Shown here: piece after piece, positions 11,936 through 22,468 of the stretch | Numbering within the stretch: position 1 is the stretch's first letter | How the letters are laid out: each line of letters begins with the position of its first letter | Assembly (NCBI RefSeq): GCF_002878395.1 | Contig: NW_025856392.1 | Location: 20,904-84,903, forward strand | Length of the DNA stretch: 64,000 nucleotides | Direction: 5' to 3' | Origin: Capsicum annuum | Taxonomy: Eukaryota > Streptophyta > Magnoliopsida > Solanales > Solanaceae | The notes under the pieces: model-generated | The model's input: the letters and a program-made list of their open reading frames with translations, nothing else | What the model was told of the DNA's origin: nothing | Databases searched by the model: none | Made by a program: the position numbers and the translations under genes

Positions 11936-12446
11936 CCTAAGACGATGCCATAATCCAGAGCTAATCGAATGGGTTACCTTGGTAAGAACACCCAACATGG
12001 ACCCTATGTGTGAACACAATATTTTACAATAATATTTTTTAACAAAAGATCACTGATATCCATGTAAAAATCCCACAACTTGATAGTATTAATACAAGAA
12101 CTTCTAAACTTGATAGGAGAAATGTACAATTTCAAAATCTAAAAGATGTTAAATAATCTCATACATTTATATTGACAACAAAGGAGAAACAATTATATAG
12201 GGGAAAGAGGGCAGCTTGATCTCTAAGAGCTCACCTTGTCTCTGAAAAGTCAACGCGGCATGAACTAGCTCAACGAATGCAAATAGAACCTGGGTGTGCA
12301 CCAAAAATATGTTGAAGTGCAGTATGACTACCAAAACATGGGTACTCAGTAGGTTTCATCATCTGACTAAGGTCAACAATAATGTAAAGATAATATTAAG
12401 TAAAACAATAACCTTAAAGTCAAAGGATAAGATCGAACCTGAACTT
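11936..12446. other. Probable old retrotransposon leader or internal DNA
   Basis: No coding signal is recognised. The segment lies between the RT remnant and a PBS-like site, and would be the collapsed gag/protease region of element F if that element is real. Confidence 0.3.
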
Positions 12447-12458
12447 GGTTTGATACCA
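12447..12458 (-). other. PBS-like site of element F
   Basis: The minus strand reads TGGTATCAAACC, one base from a TGTAACA sequence starting at 12460 that would be an LTR edge. This matches the TGGTATCAGAGC layout of the other elements with two changes. Only a short motif supports it. Confidence 0.45.
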
Positions 12459-13135
12459 CTGTAACAACATCTATACTACTAAGGAAATAACATGACATAC
12501 TATATCCATATACTTCATAATCACCGTACCATGTAAGCATCATTTCGGATGCATAAGCCATATACACAATAGAAAAGCATCTAATCACTATAACCATTAT
12601 CAACCATCTTTAGAAAAAAAGGCACAAGAACTTACCATGACGTCCCATACCGCCAAAAAGTATACGAAAGAGAGTACAAAAAAAATATCAAACAAAAACC
12701 TATCATGGTATCCCATAGCAACGGAAAGTACACTAAAAGAATACAACCAATAGTATAATAACGAAAAACCATTCAACTAATAGACCTAAAACACGGGTAG
12801 CACATCCCCGCTATGGTTCATTACCAAAATCCACATCCAAATACCCATAACGTATTTTAACATAGACGGGAGCAATATTGTCATAACATAGATATGTAGT
12901 AACTTATTCTATATTTCTTTGATAAACATCGCATAAAGTCCATACTAGTTATCCTTATCTTCGATAAATCAATTGATTACTAGTCTTATAATTACTAGCT
13001 TTTACTTAGGATTAGACTAAATCATCTAAGTCACCTCATAAGTCCTTATCAATCCTTATTAAATCAAAAGGGGAAAACTTCTTCAAATATCCTTTCCAAG
13101 TTAACCCAATACCAAGGTTACTTCCTAACTAAACA

Positions 13136-13175
13136 ATATATATATATATGTATGTATGTATATATATATATATAA
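13136..13175. repeat. AT/GTAT microsatellite
   Basis: A run of TA repeats is interrupted by three TATG units. The matching repeat in the second copy lies at 34022-34073 and is longer. Confidence 0.9.
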
Positions 13176-14202
13176 AAGTCAACATTACCCCTAAGATTAG
13201 TGGAGAACACCATCCTCATCCATTAGGTAAACTATAGCATTCTTATACAAGCTATAAGACTACAAGTGAAAAACACAAGAATTCCAAGCCAAGGACCTAA
13301 CGTTACAGTAAACAAGTTCAATTGCCTAATCAACCAACTAATCTCAAGGTTCACCATTTAATCAACTATCATCTAAAATCCCAACCCAATATCTCAAGAT
13401 ATTAATAATTATATTACAAATAAGCTTAATGTAGTCTACAGGTAAGCCCAACCTACCTTGAGTCTAAGAAACTCACAAACCAATGAGTTTTTCATTTCCC
13501 TTCTGTGATGTTTCCTCTACCAGAAGCAATGCTATCAACATTTTAATCTAAGGATTACAATAAGAATGAAAATACCTATTATGGCACCATTATACCATGG
13601 GTTTCAAATTGACACTAAAACCTCACTTGGGTTTTAACCTTGGATAGGAGTTTACAAGACCAACCAATAACCTAACTATCTTTAGGGAGTTAAAACCCTC
13701 AAGTAATTTAATTCAATCACTAAATTTTGGAGATACAATTGAACCATAATTATTTAGGGGTTTTGGGACAAGAAAACATGAAATAAAGACCAAATTAGAT
13801 GAATTCTTACCTTAGATTGTAGCAAGAGTAAATCACAAAAGTTGTTTAAGGTCTAGATCAACCCACAAGTATCACTTATAGGATTTCACACTCTATTATG
13901 GTTTTAGGTTAAGAGAGAAGCACAAAATATGCAAAATTTGTACAAGACAATACTTAAATATGGACCAAACAACCCTCTAATGCCGTAGGTACGGCAACGT
14001 AGTCATGGTATCTCGATTCATGCAATGCATGGATAAATCTTAGAACTTGGTTCAAAGATTCGGCCAATACCTTGAGATATATCCAGGGTCCGTTTCGAAC
14101 AAATAAGATATGTAACCCCATAGTTTTCAATATATTGGATAAAGTGGCTATGTCACATTTTGCATATGAGGCTATTTTACTAAAGTTTTATCTTAGTGGT
14201 TA

Positions 14203-14207
14203 ATTAG
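14203..14207. other. Target-site duplication of C1, left copy
   Basis: The pentamer attag directly precedes TGTAATACC at 14208 and recurs directly after the LTR end ATTACA at 33122-33126. This fixes both ends of C1. Confidence 0.9.
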
Positions 14208-14283
14208 TGTAATACCCTATAATTTTTCATAGCTAATTTCATCTCAACAATGTCTAGTATTAGATTCTAAATTGATGATGATT
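14208..14283 (+). repeat. C1 5' LTR, first 76 bp
   Basis: It starts TGTAATACCC and matches the first bases of the 3' LTR at 30550. It is broken at 14283 by B1; the last five bases (tgatt) are one copy of the B1 target-site duplication. Confidence 0.92.
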
Positions 14284-14544
14284 TATAATACCCTGTATTT
14301 TCATGCTAGAATTCTAACCATTATTCTTGCACATCTAAGCTCTAATATAAGTGATTATGATGTGAATATAAGTTTCATTATCATTATCCTAGTCTATGGA
14401 GTAGTTTATAGGTGAAAAATGTATATAGCAATGACATAGAACAAGGTTTTGATTCTATAATAGTCAACTTCAAACATGTATATCTCTTGATATACATGAA
14501 AATTTTCATATAAAGACCTATAAAATTGTAGATAATTTAATTAT

Positions 14545-14599
14545 CTTTCCAACGATACCAATTTTAGCAAAATCAGACACCCGAGCAAGATGTTATGGC
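14545..14599 (+). promoter_or_regulatory. Conserved LTR box shared by B, C and D
   Basis: The block 'ctttccaacgatacca' followed by 'gacacccgagc' and 'gttatgg' also occurs in C LTRs (about 22529-22585) and, on the minus strand, in D LTRs (about 53788-53844). Those LTRs are otherwise different. In all three families it lies just before a CpG-rich repeat cluster. A role in transcription is inferred from conservation only. Confidence 0.5.
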
Positions 14600-14644
14600 T
14601 TTTTGAAGCAGAGTGCATCACAAAACCAATCGCACATGGCTACT

Positions 14645-14780
14645 GGAATAGGTGTGCGATAAGCAATGTGGTGCATACTTAAATGTGTGTGATAAGAAAT
14701 TTGGCGCATACTTAAATTTGTGCGATAACCAATGCGGTGCATACTTAAATGTGCGTGATAAGCAATGCGCCGCATACCTC
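14645..14780 (+). repeat. 33-bp minisatellite in B1 5' LTR
   Basis: There are about four units of 33 bp, each with a 'gcgataagcaatg' core and 'gcatacttaaat' end. The units are CpG-rich in an AT-rich background. The other B LTRs carry different unit numbers at the same place. The 60-codon frame on the minus strand across it repeats the peptide pattern MRxIxYxxxLS every 11 residues only because 33 is a multiple of three. Confidence 0.9.
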
Positions 14781-16183
14781 ACTTCCAAGTGCCAAAAACA
14801 CCCCTATACATGTCTATAACATGGGATTAAACTCCCATAACTCCAAAATAAGTTTACTTTCTCTCAAAATTACCAAGAACAATCTTTAGGGTTTCAACAT
14901 AAAAACCCCAATAGCTAGAGATTCAACTGTGAGAATTCTATAATTTTCACATATTCGGAATCCCCATTATGAAGGCAACCAATGACACTCAAAAGTTCGT
15001 GAATAGCATTACGTCATTCAGAAAGTCATTCAAAGCTTCAAGTTTAAGGTATGTGAGGTTTTTCAACAAGAGCACCCTTTCATTCTTGTCCCCAAAATTG
15101 GTATTATTTTACAAAGATATATGATTTTACATGCTCTACTTATTAATTTGAGATGGAAATTTGAAATCTATATTCTTGTTGAAGAAGTTATAATATTTTT
15201 GATGTTTTCAAGATTAATTTCATGAGCATTGATGTGAATATTTATGATTAAAGATAAATTTATAGATTTTCATATAAATCATACATGATTGATATATAAA
15301 GGGTAAATCTTGAAATATTTTGATCAAGTATTGATATATGGGTTGTTGAACCCGATTTTAATTTATATTTTGTTGAAGTAATGTGTTATATACATATTGA
15401 GAGTGGATTGATTTCATTTTTTGGTCTTGAAAGAGTTATTTTTGAACTCGAGTAAGAAAAGAAATCCATATTTTAATTTATTATGGAAAAGGGGTAGCAG
15501 GATGGCTTCCGATATGAATTATTGAATTGTGTTGTTGTGAATTTTCTTTTGAAATGATTTGAGGTCAATCTGGGAGTAGTCTTTAGCACCAAGTGAGAGG
15601 TATAGATGTGATTGATACTTCCCTAGAACTACGTTCCCCTATAGGATGTGATCCTAAGATTGATTGATATAGTCATTACTAGTGAACAAAAGATTTAGGT
15701 CCTACTCCGATGGCAAGGATTGGAAAGCATTCCCCAATATGGGTTGGATATTTGACTCCACGTACTTCACATGATTTATGTCAGTTGTAAGTGACTCCCA
15801 ATATGTGTGTGTGTATTATCCTATCTAATATGAAAAGTCTTATTCTTCTATCTAAGATAAAAATATATTTGTTTGAAAGAATGAGTTTGAGAAAGTCATT
15901 GTTTTCAAAAGATTTAATGAACACATATTTCAAAGAGACTTGTTATGAGATTTGATTGCTTTGATGATTTGGAATCAAGATGGAAGTGAATGGAGATTTA
16001 TTATGATGACTCACATATTTCACACGATATATTTTACTGTCTTATGATTGTGATGATTTTTAATTCGAGCTAAGTGAGTCATTTATATTAGCATGCATAA
16101 TTTTATAAATTGTGATGATATTAAGATATGATTTTATATATGCCTTGCACCCCCATATTCTCGGTACATTTCCATGGTACTGA

Positions 16184-16203
16184 CCCATATATTCGTATAT
16201 GGG
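16184..16203 (+). other. Covarying tetraloop hairpin in B1 5' LTR
   Basis: The sequence cccatata-ttcg-tatatggg has a perfect 8-bp stem with a TTCG loop. The same stem is kept in the other B LTRs at 21988-22007, 37112-37131 and 42722-42741, with paired changes. It is probably an RNA structure in the transcript near its end. Confidence 0.6.
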
Positions 16204-16666
16204 CTACATTTTTTCAGAATGTAGGTACAAGGTATAGTGTACATCGTCAAATCCAGTCAGTTCACGTTATTCAGTCAGCAGGTGATGAGTCCTTTAGATT
16301 CAAGGGATTGAGTTAGTTATGCAGTTCGAAAAGTATTGTATTTTCTTTATTTAGTCATATTAATTTGGGTTAGTCGGGAGTCATGACCCGGCTACCTACA
16401 GTAAGTACTAGTAGAGGCTGCATAGACAGTAAGTAAGTTGATGTATTCCATTTCAGTTTTGGTTGTAAAATCAAAGTTGTAATCTTATAAATTTAGTTTG
16501 GTATCTATCATATTCAGAAAAGAGTTATTTTCTGCAGATTTATATAAATTTATACTTTTTGTTCAGTTGCTTATGAGTTATGCCAGTAGAAGGGTTAGCT
16601 TGGGGTTACTTGTGATCCTAAGCACCATATGACGTCTTGGGACCCGATTACGGAGTGTTACATACA

Positions 16667-16678
16667 TGGTATCAGAGC
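16667..16678 (+). other. B1 primer binding site (initiator tRNA-Met)
   Basis: TGGTATCAGAGC lies four bases after the LTR end GTTACA and is a perfect match to the plant initiator tRNA-Met 3' end. Confidence 0.9.
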
Positions 16679-17282
16679 ACACAGTTCAAGTGTCCTAGGG
16701 TGTCGGTGAAACCATATCTAGGGGAGTCTTGCGGAATGGTACGAAGAAGTCTATACTATTCTTTGAGACGCTACAGGGCTTTTATGAAATGACTTCATTC
16801 TTTCATGTCTTAAATCATGCTATAAAAAAATTCTCCAAGAAACTTATACAGATTCTCATCTTACTCTAGTTAGGCCATCTCTGCCTTATTACCAAGGTAC
16901 CAGAAATAGTTGAGATTAATTCTCCATAGATAGTTATGGAACTGTAAGAGAGCTACAAAAGTATCCTATTAGTACTTTTGAGTTTCAAAAACTGAAGTGC
17001 TTTATCAGGCCTGTAGAAATCATGCACTAAGCCTGAGTCGATATTCTTTTAAATTTCTCCTCAGAATACATAATGATTATCTATACATCTCTATCTATGT
17101 ACTATTCTTGAGGTAACATATTCGGCAAGTTCCAATTTTCTCCCCAGATAATGATCTTATATTTTCTGGCAGAAGTTTTAGAAGTTTAATAAAGTGGCTT
17201 GAGAAGAGCCTTCTAGTATGTTATAAGTCCTTCAAATTTAAGCTATTTGCACATTTTTATGAGTTATTTAATTAAGACAGAG

Positions 17283-17426
17283 TAAGGTGTATTCTTAGAT
17301 CGTTGAATATTGTGTGTCAAGTTTTTATCTCTTGTATTATGTAATATTGTTATCTAAGGTGTATTCTTAGATCATTGAATATTGTGTGTCAAGTTTCTAT
17401 CTCTTGTATTATGTAATCTTGTTATC
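17283..17426 (+). repeat. 72-bp tandem duplication in B1 interior
   Basis: A unit starting 'taaggtgtattcttagatc' at 17283 is repeated at 17355 with three or so differences. B2 has one unit only (about 38218-38290). Confidence 0.9.
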
Positions 17427-17450
17427 ATTATGTTTGTGAAAAATCAAAGT

Positions 17451-17577
17451 CTAGTGAAGCCGTGTGAGGCCTATTTAGATTCACTAGAGTTGTTGCTTTT
17501 TTATTCATATATTTTCATAATGAAAACACAAAACCAAATTCTAGTGAAGCCGTGCGAGGCCTATTTCAATTCACTAG
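17451..17577 (+). repeat. Paired hairpin repeats in B1 interior
   Basis: There are two 37-nt hairpins, 90 bp apart (17451-17487 and 17541-17577). Each has arms ctagtgaa and ttcactag and an inner gcc/ggc pair around 'gtgtga' or 'gtgcga'. The B2 counterparts lie at 38315-38351 and 38406-38442; in the second of these both arms changed together (ctagtaaa/tttactag). Confidence 0.65.
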
Positions 17578-19652
17578 CAACTTATTATTTATCTTGTTGT
17601 TCTGGTGTTAGTTGAAAGTGTGGGTTTCTGTGTAGTGATAGAAGTAGTAACGCTTAGTTGAAAGTATTGTGTTAGTTGAACTTGTGGGTTTAGAAGTGTA
17701 GTGGTAAGAATGGTGGTAAAGGCAATTTATTGAATATGTATAGCTAAATTTTTGCTTATGATTGAATTAATAATGAAGTGATATACCCTTATTTGTTAGT
17801 TTAGTAAAGTTAGAGAAGGATATTATTAGTTAAGGTGGATTGTTGTTTGCTTGAAGTATGAAAAGATTAGTTGATGGTATTTGTTTTGCTAGGAAAGTAT
17901 AGGTTTTGATGGAAGTACTTGGTGCTTGAGTATTGTTAATTTAGGCTTTTCTTAGATTGCAAGAGGAAGTTTAGTTGAAATTTATAGAGCATCGAAAGTA
18001 ATTTAGGTGTGAAGATAGGTAAATAGTAATGATGTGAAGAAGGAGGATGTGTTAAAAGATTATGAATAAGATAGGCCATATAATTATGATCGATTGTCGT
18101 TGTGTACTAGTTTTTCTTAATGCTATGCTCTATAGTTTTGAAGTGAAAATTGTGTGTGAGATTGGGTTGTAAATCATGTTTAGCTCTAGACATTAAGTTT
18201 GAATAGTTGATGGTTCGGTTGTTGATGCTAGTTATATGGAGGCGATCTAGTAGGCCTGAACAGCGTATGCAAGAGTATAAGATCATGTGTTCATAATTAA
18301 GTATGGTGTAGAGGTGTGCCCAAGGTGCTATGGGGATGCACTATTTTTTGAGGATTATTGCATATTGTGTGGTTAATAGTAACGTTGAGGTGCTAGGTGA
18401 GGAAAGGCTAGTTAGATAATTTATGTTGTTCTTGATAGCTAAGTTAAGTAGTTATGATTGAAGATGTTGAGTCTTTTTGGTATGATTTTATATTCACGGA
18501 TTGGGAAAAATATAAGTATAGAAGTGTGATCTTGGTAGGCTATTATTATGTGATTAGAGATGTAGATATGGTTTCAAATAAGAGTGTAAGTCTTTGATGA
18601 TGATTTTGAAGCTAGAAAGTTAAGGATGGCATATGGATAGGTTGTTCAAGAATGAAGTTGGACAGTTCGAAATTAGTTTATTCTTGTGAGTTTAGCATTT
18701 ATTTGTAGATCTTAGAATGATGAAATTATGGGTTAATCTCGATAATATGTGAAGTATTCCTTTAGAGGTATTTGCCTTAAAGTTATATGTGATTTTTAAT
18801 GATAGGCTTGAATGTCATGTTGGGTGTAAGATGATGAATGGAATATACACTAGTGAATCCGTATCAAGAGTTTTAAATTTGTCATTGAAGTGGTAAGGCA
18901 TGTTATTCTTAGGGTGTGAGGTCTAAGAAGGTATAGAATATTGAACCTTGTGTTTTAGACTTGTATTGTGGTTTGGCATGTTGTATCTTGTGATTTAGTG
19001 TTAGGCTTGATCATGGTGAGAGAACTTAGTTTAGTTTAGACCTTAGTAGAAAGATTTCACAGTGCCAATATGAGAATTATAAGTTGAATCAAATGAGTAT
19101 GGTATTTAAGGGGAATAGTATAGTTGAGAGAGCATTTGAGAAGTTATGCTAAGCTTGAAAGTAAGAAGTTGCGTTGCCTACGGCCTAGCAATCCTATCCT
19201 ACTTTATGAGTTATATAATCATATTACATGCTATAGAGTTATATCAATGTTGTAATTCCTTAGTCAAATGTCTTGTTCCAAGCATGCACAAAATTCTTTG
19301 CTCCCTAATGTCAATAGAATTTCGTAGAAAATGGGTTAAGAAATACTCCATTTGAGTATGGGTTGTTAGTATGATCCAGTCTATACAGCCTGTAATCTAG
19401 TTTAGCAAGCAAGTGGATAAACTCCGATAGATTCCTAATTTTCCAGCTAGTCTTACTATCCGCAGTGTTGTACGTATATACATTCCAATAGGAAATGTGT
19501 TTGTATGAAATTAAATTATGAATTCCGCTTAGTTCATGCATCAATTTTAGTTTCAGATATTAAGTCAATATTCAGTTCGTAAGTATCCTGTGTAGTATCA
19601 CAGTCTCTTCCTAGTATTTTCATCAAATTATAATCATTCGGGGATGGACGAT

Positions 19653-19940
19653 CCCAAGAGGGGGATGTTGTAATACTCCATGTTTTCATATCATAAAACT
19701 CTCATCCTTTCTCATGAGATCAGATCCAGTTCAAAGTAACGGTTACACATCAGTTGACGCTCTCGTTTCTATCTTAGCCATGTAGTAATTTTTCTTGAGG
19801 ATTCATGCACTTGCAGACCGGTTCAGTAGCTCATTATTCATGAGATCCAATGATTTAGTTCTATCAGTTTCACAAGATAGCTTGAAGACTAATATTCCTC
19901 TGGGTTTCAAGTTTATTATCCAAATTCGAGAACGAATGTT
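19653..19940 (+). repeat. Extra PPT and LTR-start-like module in B1
   Basis: 'cccaagagggggatg' followed by TGTAATACTCCATG at 19669 looks like a PPT plus LTR start of another family, about 290 bp before the true PPT. B2 has the same module (TGTAATACCCCGTG at 40531). Confidence 0.65.
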
Positions 19941-19956
19941 CCCAAGGGAGAGATAA
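19941..19956 (+). other. B1 polypurine tract
   Basis: 'cccaagggagagataa' lies immediately before TGTAATACCCC of the 3' LTR at 19957 and is preceded by the usual 'aacgaatgtt'. Confidence 0.85.
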
Positions 19957-22468
19957 TGTAATACCCCATATTTTCGTGTGAGAATTCTAACCGTCGTTTC
20001 TGTGCGTCAAAGCTCGAATCCAAGTGATTCTTATGTGAATTCAAGTTGCATGTTCACTATCATAGTCTATGGAGTAGTTTAGAGGTGAGAAATATTTATA
20101 GCAATGACATAGAACAGGGTTGAGCTGATACCAATTGATTAATCCAATGTTTAACATTCGATTCTACAAGAGTCAACTTTAAATGTGTATACCTTTTAAT
20201 ATACATGGATTTTTTCATCGCAAGACCTATCAAATTGTAGATAATTGAATTATCTTTCCAATGATATGAATTTCATCAAAATCCGACACCCGTGCAAGGA
20301 GTTATGGCTTTGGAAAGTAAAGTATGTCGCCTAACTAATCGCACATGGATGCTGGAATAAGTGTGCGATAAGCAATGGGGTGCATACTTGAATGTGTGAA
20401 ATAAGCAATGTGCCGCATACCTCAATTCCATGTTCCAAAAACACCCCTATATATGTCTATAACACGGGATTAAACTCCCATAACACTAGAATAAGTTTAC
20501 TTTCTCTCAAATTTACCAAGAATAACCTTTAGGGTTTCAACATAGAAACCCCCAATAGCTAGAGATTCAACCGTGAGAATTCTATAATTTTCACATATTT
20601 AGAATCTCCGTTACGAAGGCTACCAGTGACACCCAAAAGTTTGTGAATAGCATTACATCATTTGGAAAGTAATTCAAAGCTTCAAGTTTAAGGTATGTGG
20701 GGTTTTTCAACAAGAACACCCTTTCGTTCTTGTACCTAAAATTTGTATTATTTTACAAAGATATATGATTTTACATGCTCTACTTATGAATTTGAGATGG
20801 AAATTTGAAATCTATATTATTTTTGAAGAAGTTATAATATTTTTGATGTTTTGAAGATGAATTTCATTAGAGTTGATGTGAATATTCATGATTAAAGATA
20901 AATTTCCAGATTTTTGCATGAATCATACATATTTGATATATAAAGTGTGAATCTTGAGATGTTTTGATCAAATATTGGTATATGGGTTGTTGAACCAAAT
21001 TTGAATTTATATTTTGTTGAAGTAATGTGATATATACACTTTGAGTTTGGATTGACTTGACCTTTTGGTCTTGGAGGAGTTATTTTTGAACTCAAATGAG
21101 CAAAGAAATCCACATTTTGATTTATTATGAAAAAGGGGTAGCATGATGGCTCCCAATATGAATNNNNNNNNNNNNNNNNNNNNNNNNNNNNNNNNNNNNN
21201 NNNNNNNNNNNNNNNNNNNNNNNNNNNNNNNNNNNNNNNNNNNNNNNNNNNNNNNNNNNNNNNAAAAGAAATCCACATTTTGATTTATTATGAAAAAGGG
21301 GTAGCATGATGGCTCCCAATATGAATTACTAAATTGTGTTGTTGTGGATTTTCTTTTGAAATGATCTGAGCTCGGTCCTGGAATTGTCTTTAGAACCGAG
21401 TGGGAGGTATAGCTGTGATTGGTACTTCCCTAGTTCTATGTGCCCCGTAGGATGTAAGCCTAAGGATGATTGATATAGTCATCACTAGTGAACAAAAGAT
21501 TAAGGTCCTACTCCAATGGCAAAGATAGGACAGCTCTCCCCAATATGGGTTGAACGTTGGACTCCATGTAGCTCACATTGTTTATGTCGGTTGTAAGAGA
21601 CTCCTAATGTGTGTGTGTGTATTATCCTATCTAATATGAAAAGTCTTATTCTTCTATCTAAGATGAAAATATATTTGTTTGAAAGAATGAGTTTGAGAAA
21701 GTCATTATTTTCGAAAGATTTAATGAAAATATATTTCAAAGAGACTTGTTATGACATTTGATTGCTTTGATGATTTGGAATCAAGATGGAAGTGAATGGA
21801 GATTTATTATGATGACTCACATGTTTCACCCGATATATTTCACTCTTATGATTATGATGATTTTTAATTCGAGCTAAATGAGTTATTTATATCAGCATGC
21901 ATAATTTTATAAACTGTGATGATATTAAGATATTATTTTATATATGCATTGCACCCCCATATGCTCGGTACGTTTCTATGGTACTGACCCACGTATTCAT
22001 ATGTGGGATACATTTTCTCAGAGTGTAGGTACAAGGTACAACATATAATTTCAGATCCAGTCAGTTCGCAGTATCCAGTCAGCAGGTGATGAGTCCTTTT
22101 GATTCAAGGGCTTGAGTTAGTTATACAGTTCGAGAAGTGTTGTATTTTCTTTATTCTTTCATATTGAGTTGTATTGGATGAGAGTCATGACCCGGTTACC
22201 TACAGTCAGTACTAGTAGAGGCTTTATAGACAGTCAGTAGAAGTTGATGTATTCCATTCCAGTTTTGGTTCTAAAAGTATTGTTGTAATCTTGTAAATTT
22301 TGTTTTGTATCTATCATATTCAGAAAAGAGTTATTTTTCACAAATTTGTAAAGATTTATACTTTTTGTTCAGTTGCTTAGGAGTTATGCCAGCAGAAGCG
22401 TTAGCTTGAGGTCACTTGTAATCCTAAGCACCGTGTGACATCTCAGGACCCAATTTTAGTGCGTTACA
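19957..22468 (+). repeat. B1 3' LTR (contains assembly gap)
   Basis: It runs from TGTAATACCCC to GCGTTACA, 2512 bp as written. Subtracting the 100 N and the 62-bp duplicated flank gives about 2350 bp, close to its partner. The 33-bp minisatellite is reduced to about two units (near 20352-20425). Confidence 0.9.
21102..21326. other. 100-N assembly gap with duplicated 62-bp flanks
   Basis: Positions 21164-21263 are N. The 62 bases at 21102-21163 are identical to 21265-21326, while the other three B LTRs have this segment once. This looks like two contig ends that overlap but were joined by a fixed-size gap. Reading frames running through the N stretch are meaningless. Confidence 0.92.

Larger units (their letters stand above)
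12460..14207 (-). repeat. F LTR, left part (host of C1 insertion)
   Basis: It starts TGTAACA next to the PBS-like site and runs up to the C1 insertion point. From 13054 on it is duplicated at 33941-35099 (same order, including the AT microsatellite and the 'ttcttaccttagatt' segment). The assignment as an LTR is an inference from the PBS-like neighbour; that it is a repeated flank of C is seen directly. It ends in attag, the target site of C1. Confidence 0.5.
14284..16662 (+). repeat. B1 5' LTR
   Basis: It starts TATAATACCC (TG mutated to TA) and ends GTGTTACA, 2379 bp. It aligns along its length with 19957-22468 and with both B2 LTRs. It contains the 33-bp CpG-rich minisatellite near 14645-14780 and a tetraloop hairpin at 16184-16203. 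Confidence 0.9.
16663..19956 (+). other. B1 non-coding internal domain
   Basis: It holds a PBS, a leader like that of C, a 72-bp tandem duplication (17283-17426), two 37-nt hairpin repeats (17451-17487, 17541-17577) and a second PPT/LTR-like module (19653 onward). No frame above 77 codons occurs and none has a known motif. It is colinear with the B2 interior (37593-40819) throughout, so its length and content were fixed before the duplication. Confidence 0.8.
14284..22468 (+). mobile_element. B1: non-coding LTR retrotransposon (LARD-like) nested in C1
   Basis: It has two LTRs (14284-16662 and 19957-22468), a PBS for initiator tRNA-Met (16667) and a PPT (19941), and is flanked by tgatt at 14279-14283 and 22469-22473. 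Its 3.3 kb interior has no gag, protease, RT or integrase motif in any frame. Long LTRs around a conserved, non-coding interior fit the LARD class of non-autonomous elements. Its leader shares the 'ctaG-agtcttg' motif with C and D, so it may have used their Gag and enzymes. The second copy B2 (35176-43143) has the same structure. Confidence 0.88.

Noticed and set aside
10616..12446. Possible host gene between E1 and the duplicated block
   Set aside because: No exon-like open frame, no conserved protein, and RT fragments in part of it point to old transposon DNA.
14593..14775. Minus-strand frame with an 11-residue repeated peptide (also 35521-35703)
   Set aside because: It is produced by the 33-bp LTR minisatellite; unit number varies and there is no start context or family match.
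14645..14780. Regular 33-bp repeats as a CRISPR array
   Set aside because: Units are contiguous without spacers and lie in a plant LTR.
16667..16690. tRNA gene suggested by the tRNA-Met-like sequence
   Set aside because: Only the 3' end complement is present, directly after an LTR end, so it is a primer binding site.
20892..21319. Reading frames passing through the N gap
   Set aside because: They are created by translating N and by the duplicated gap flanks.
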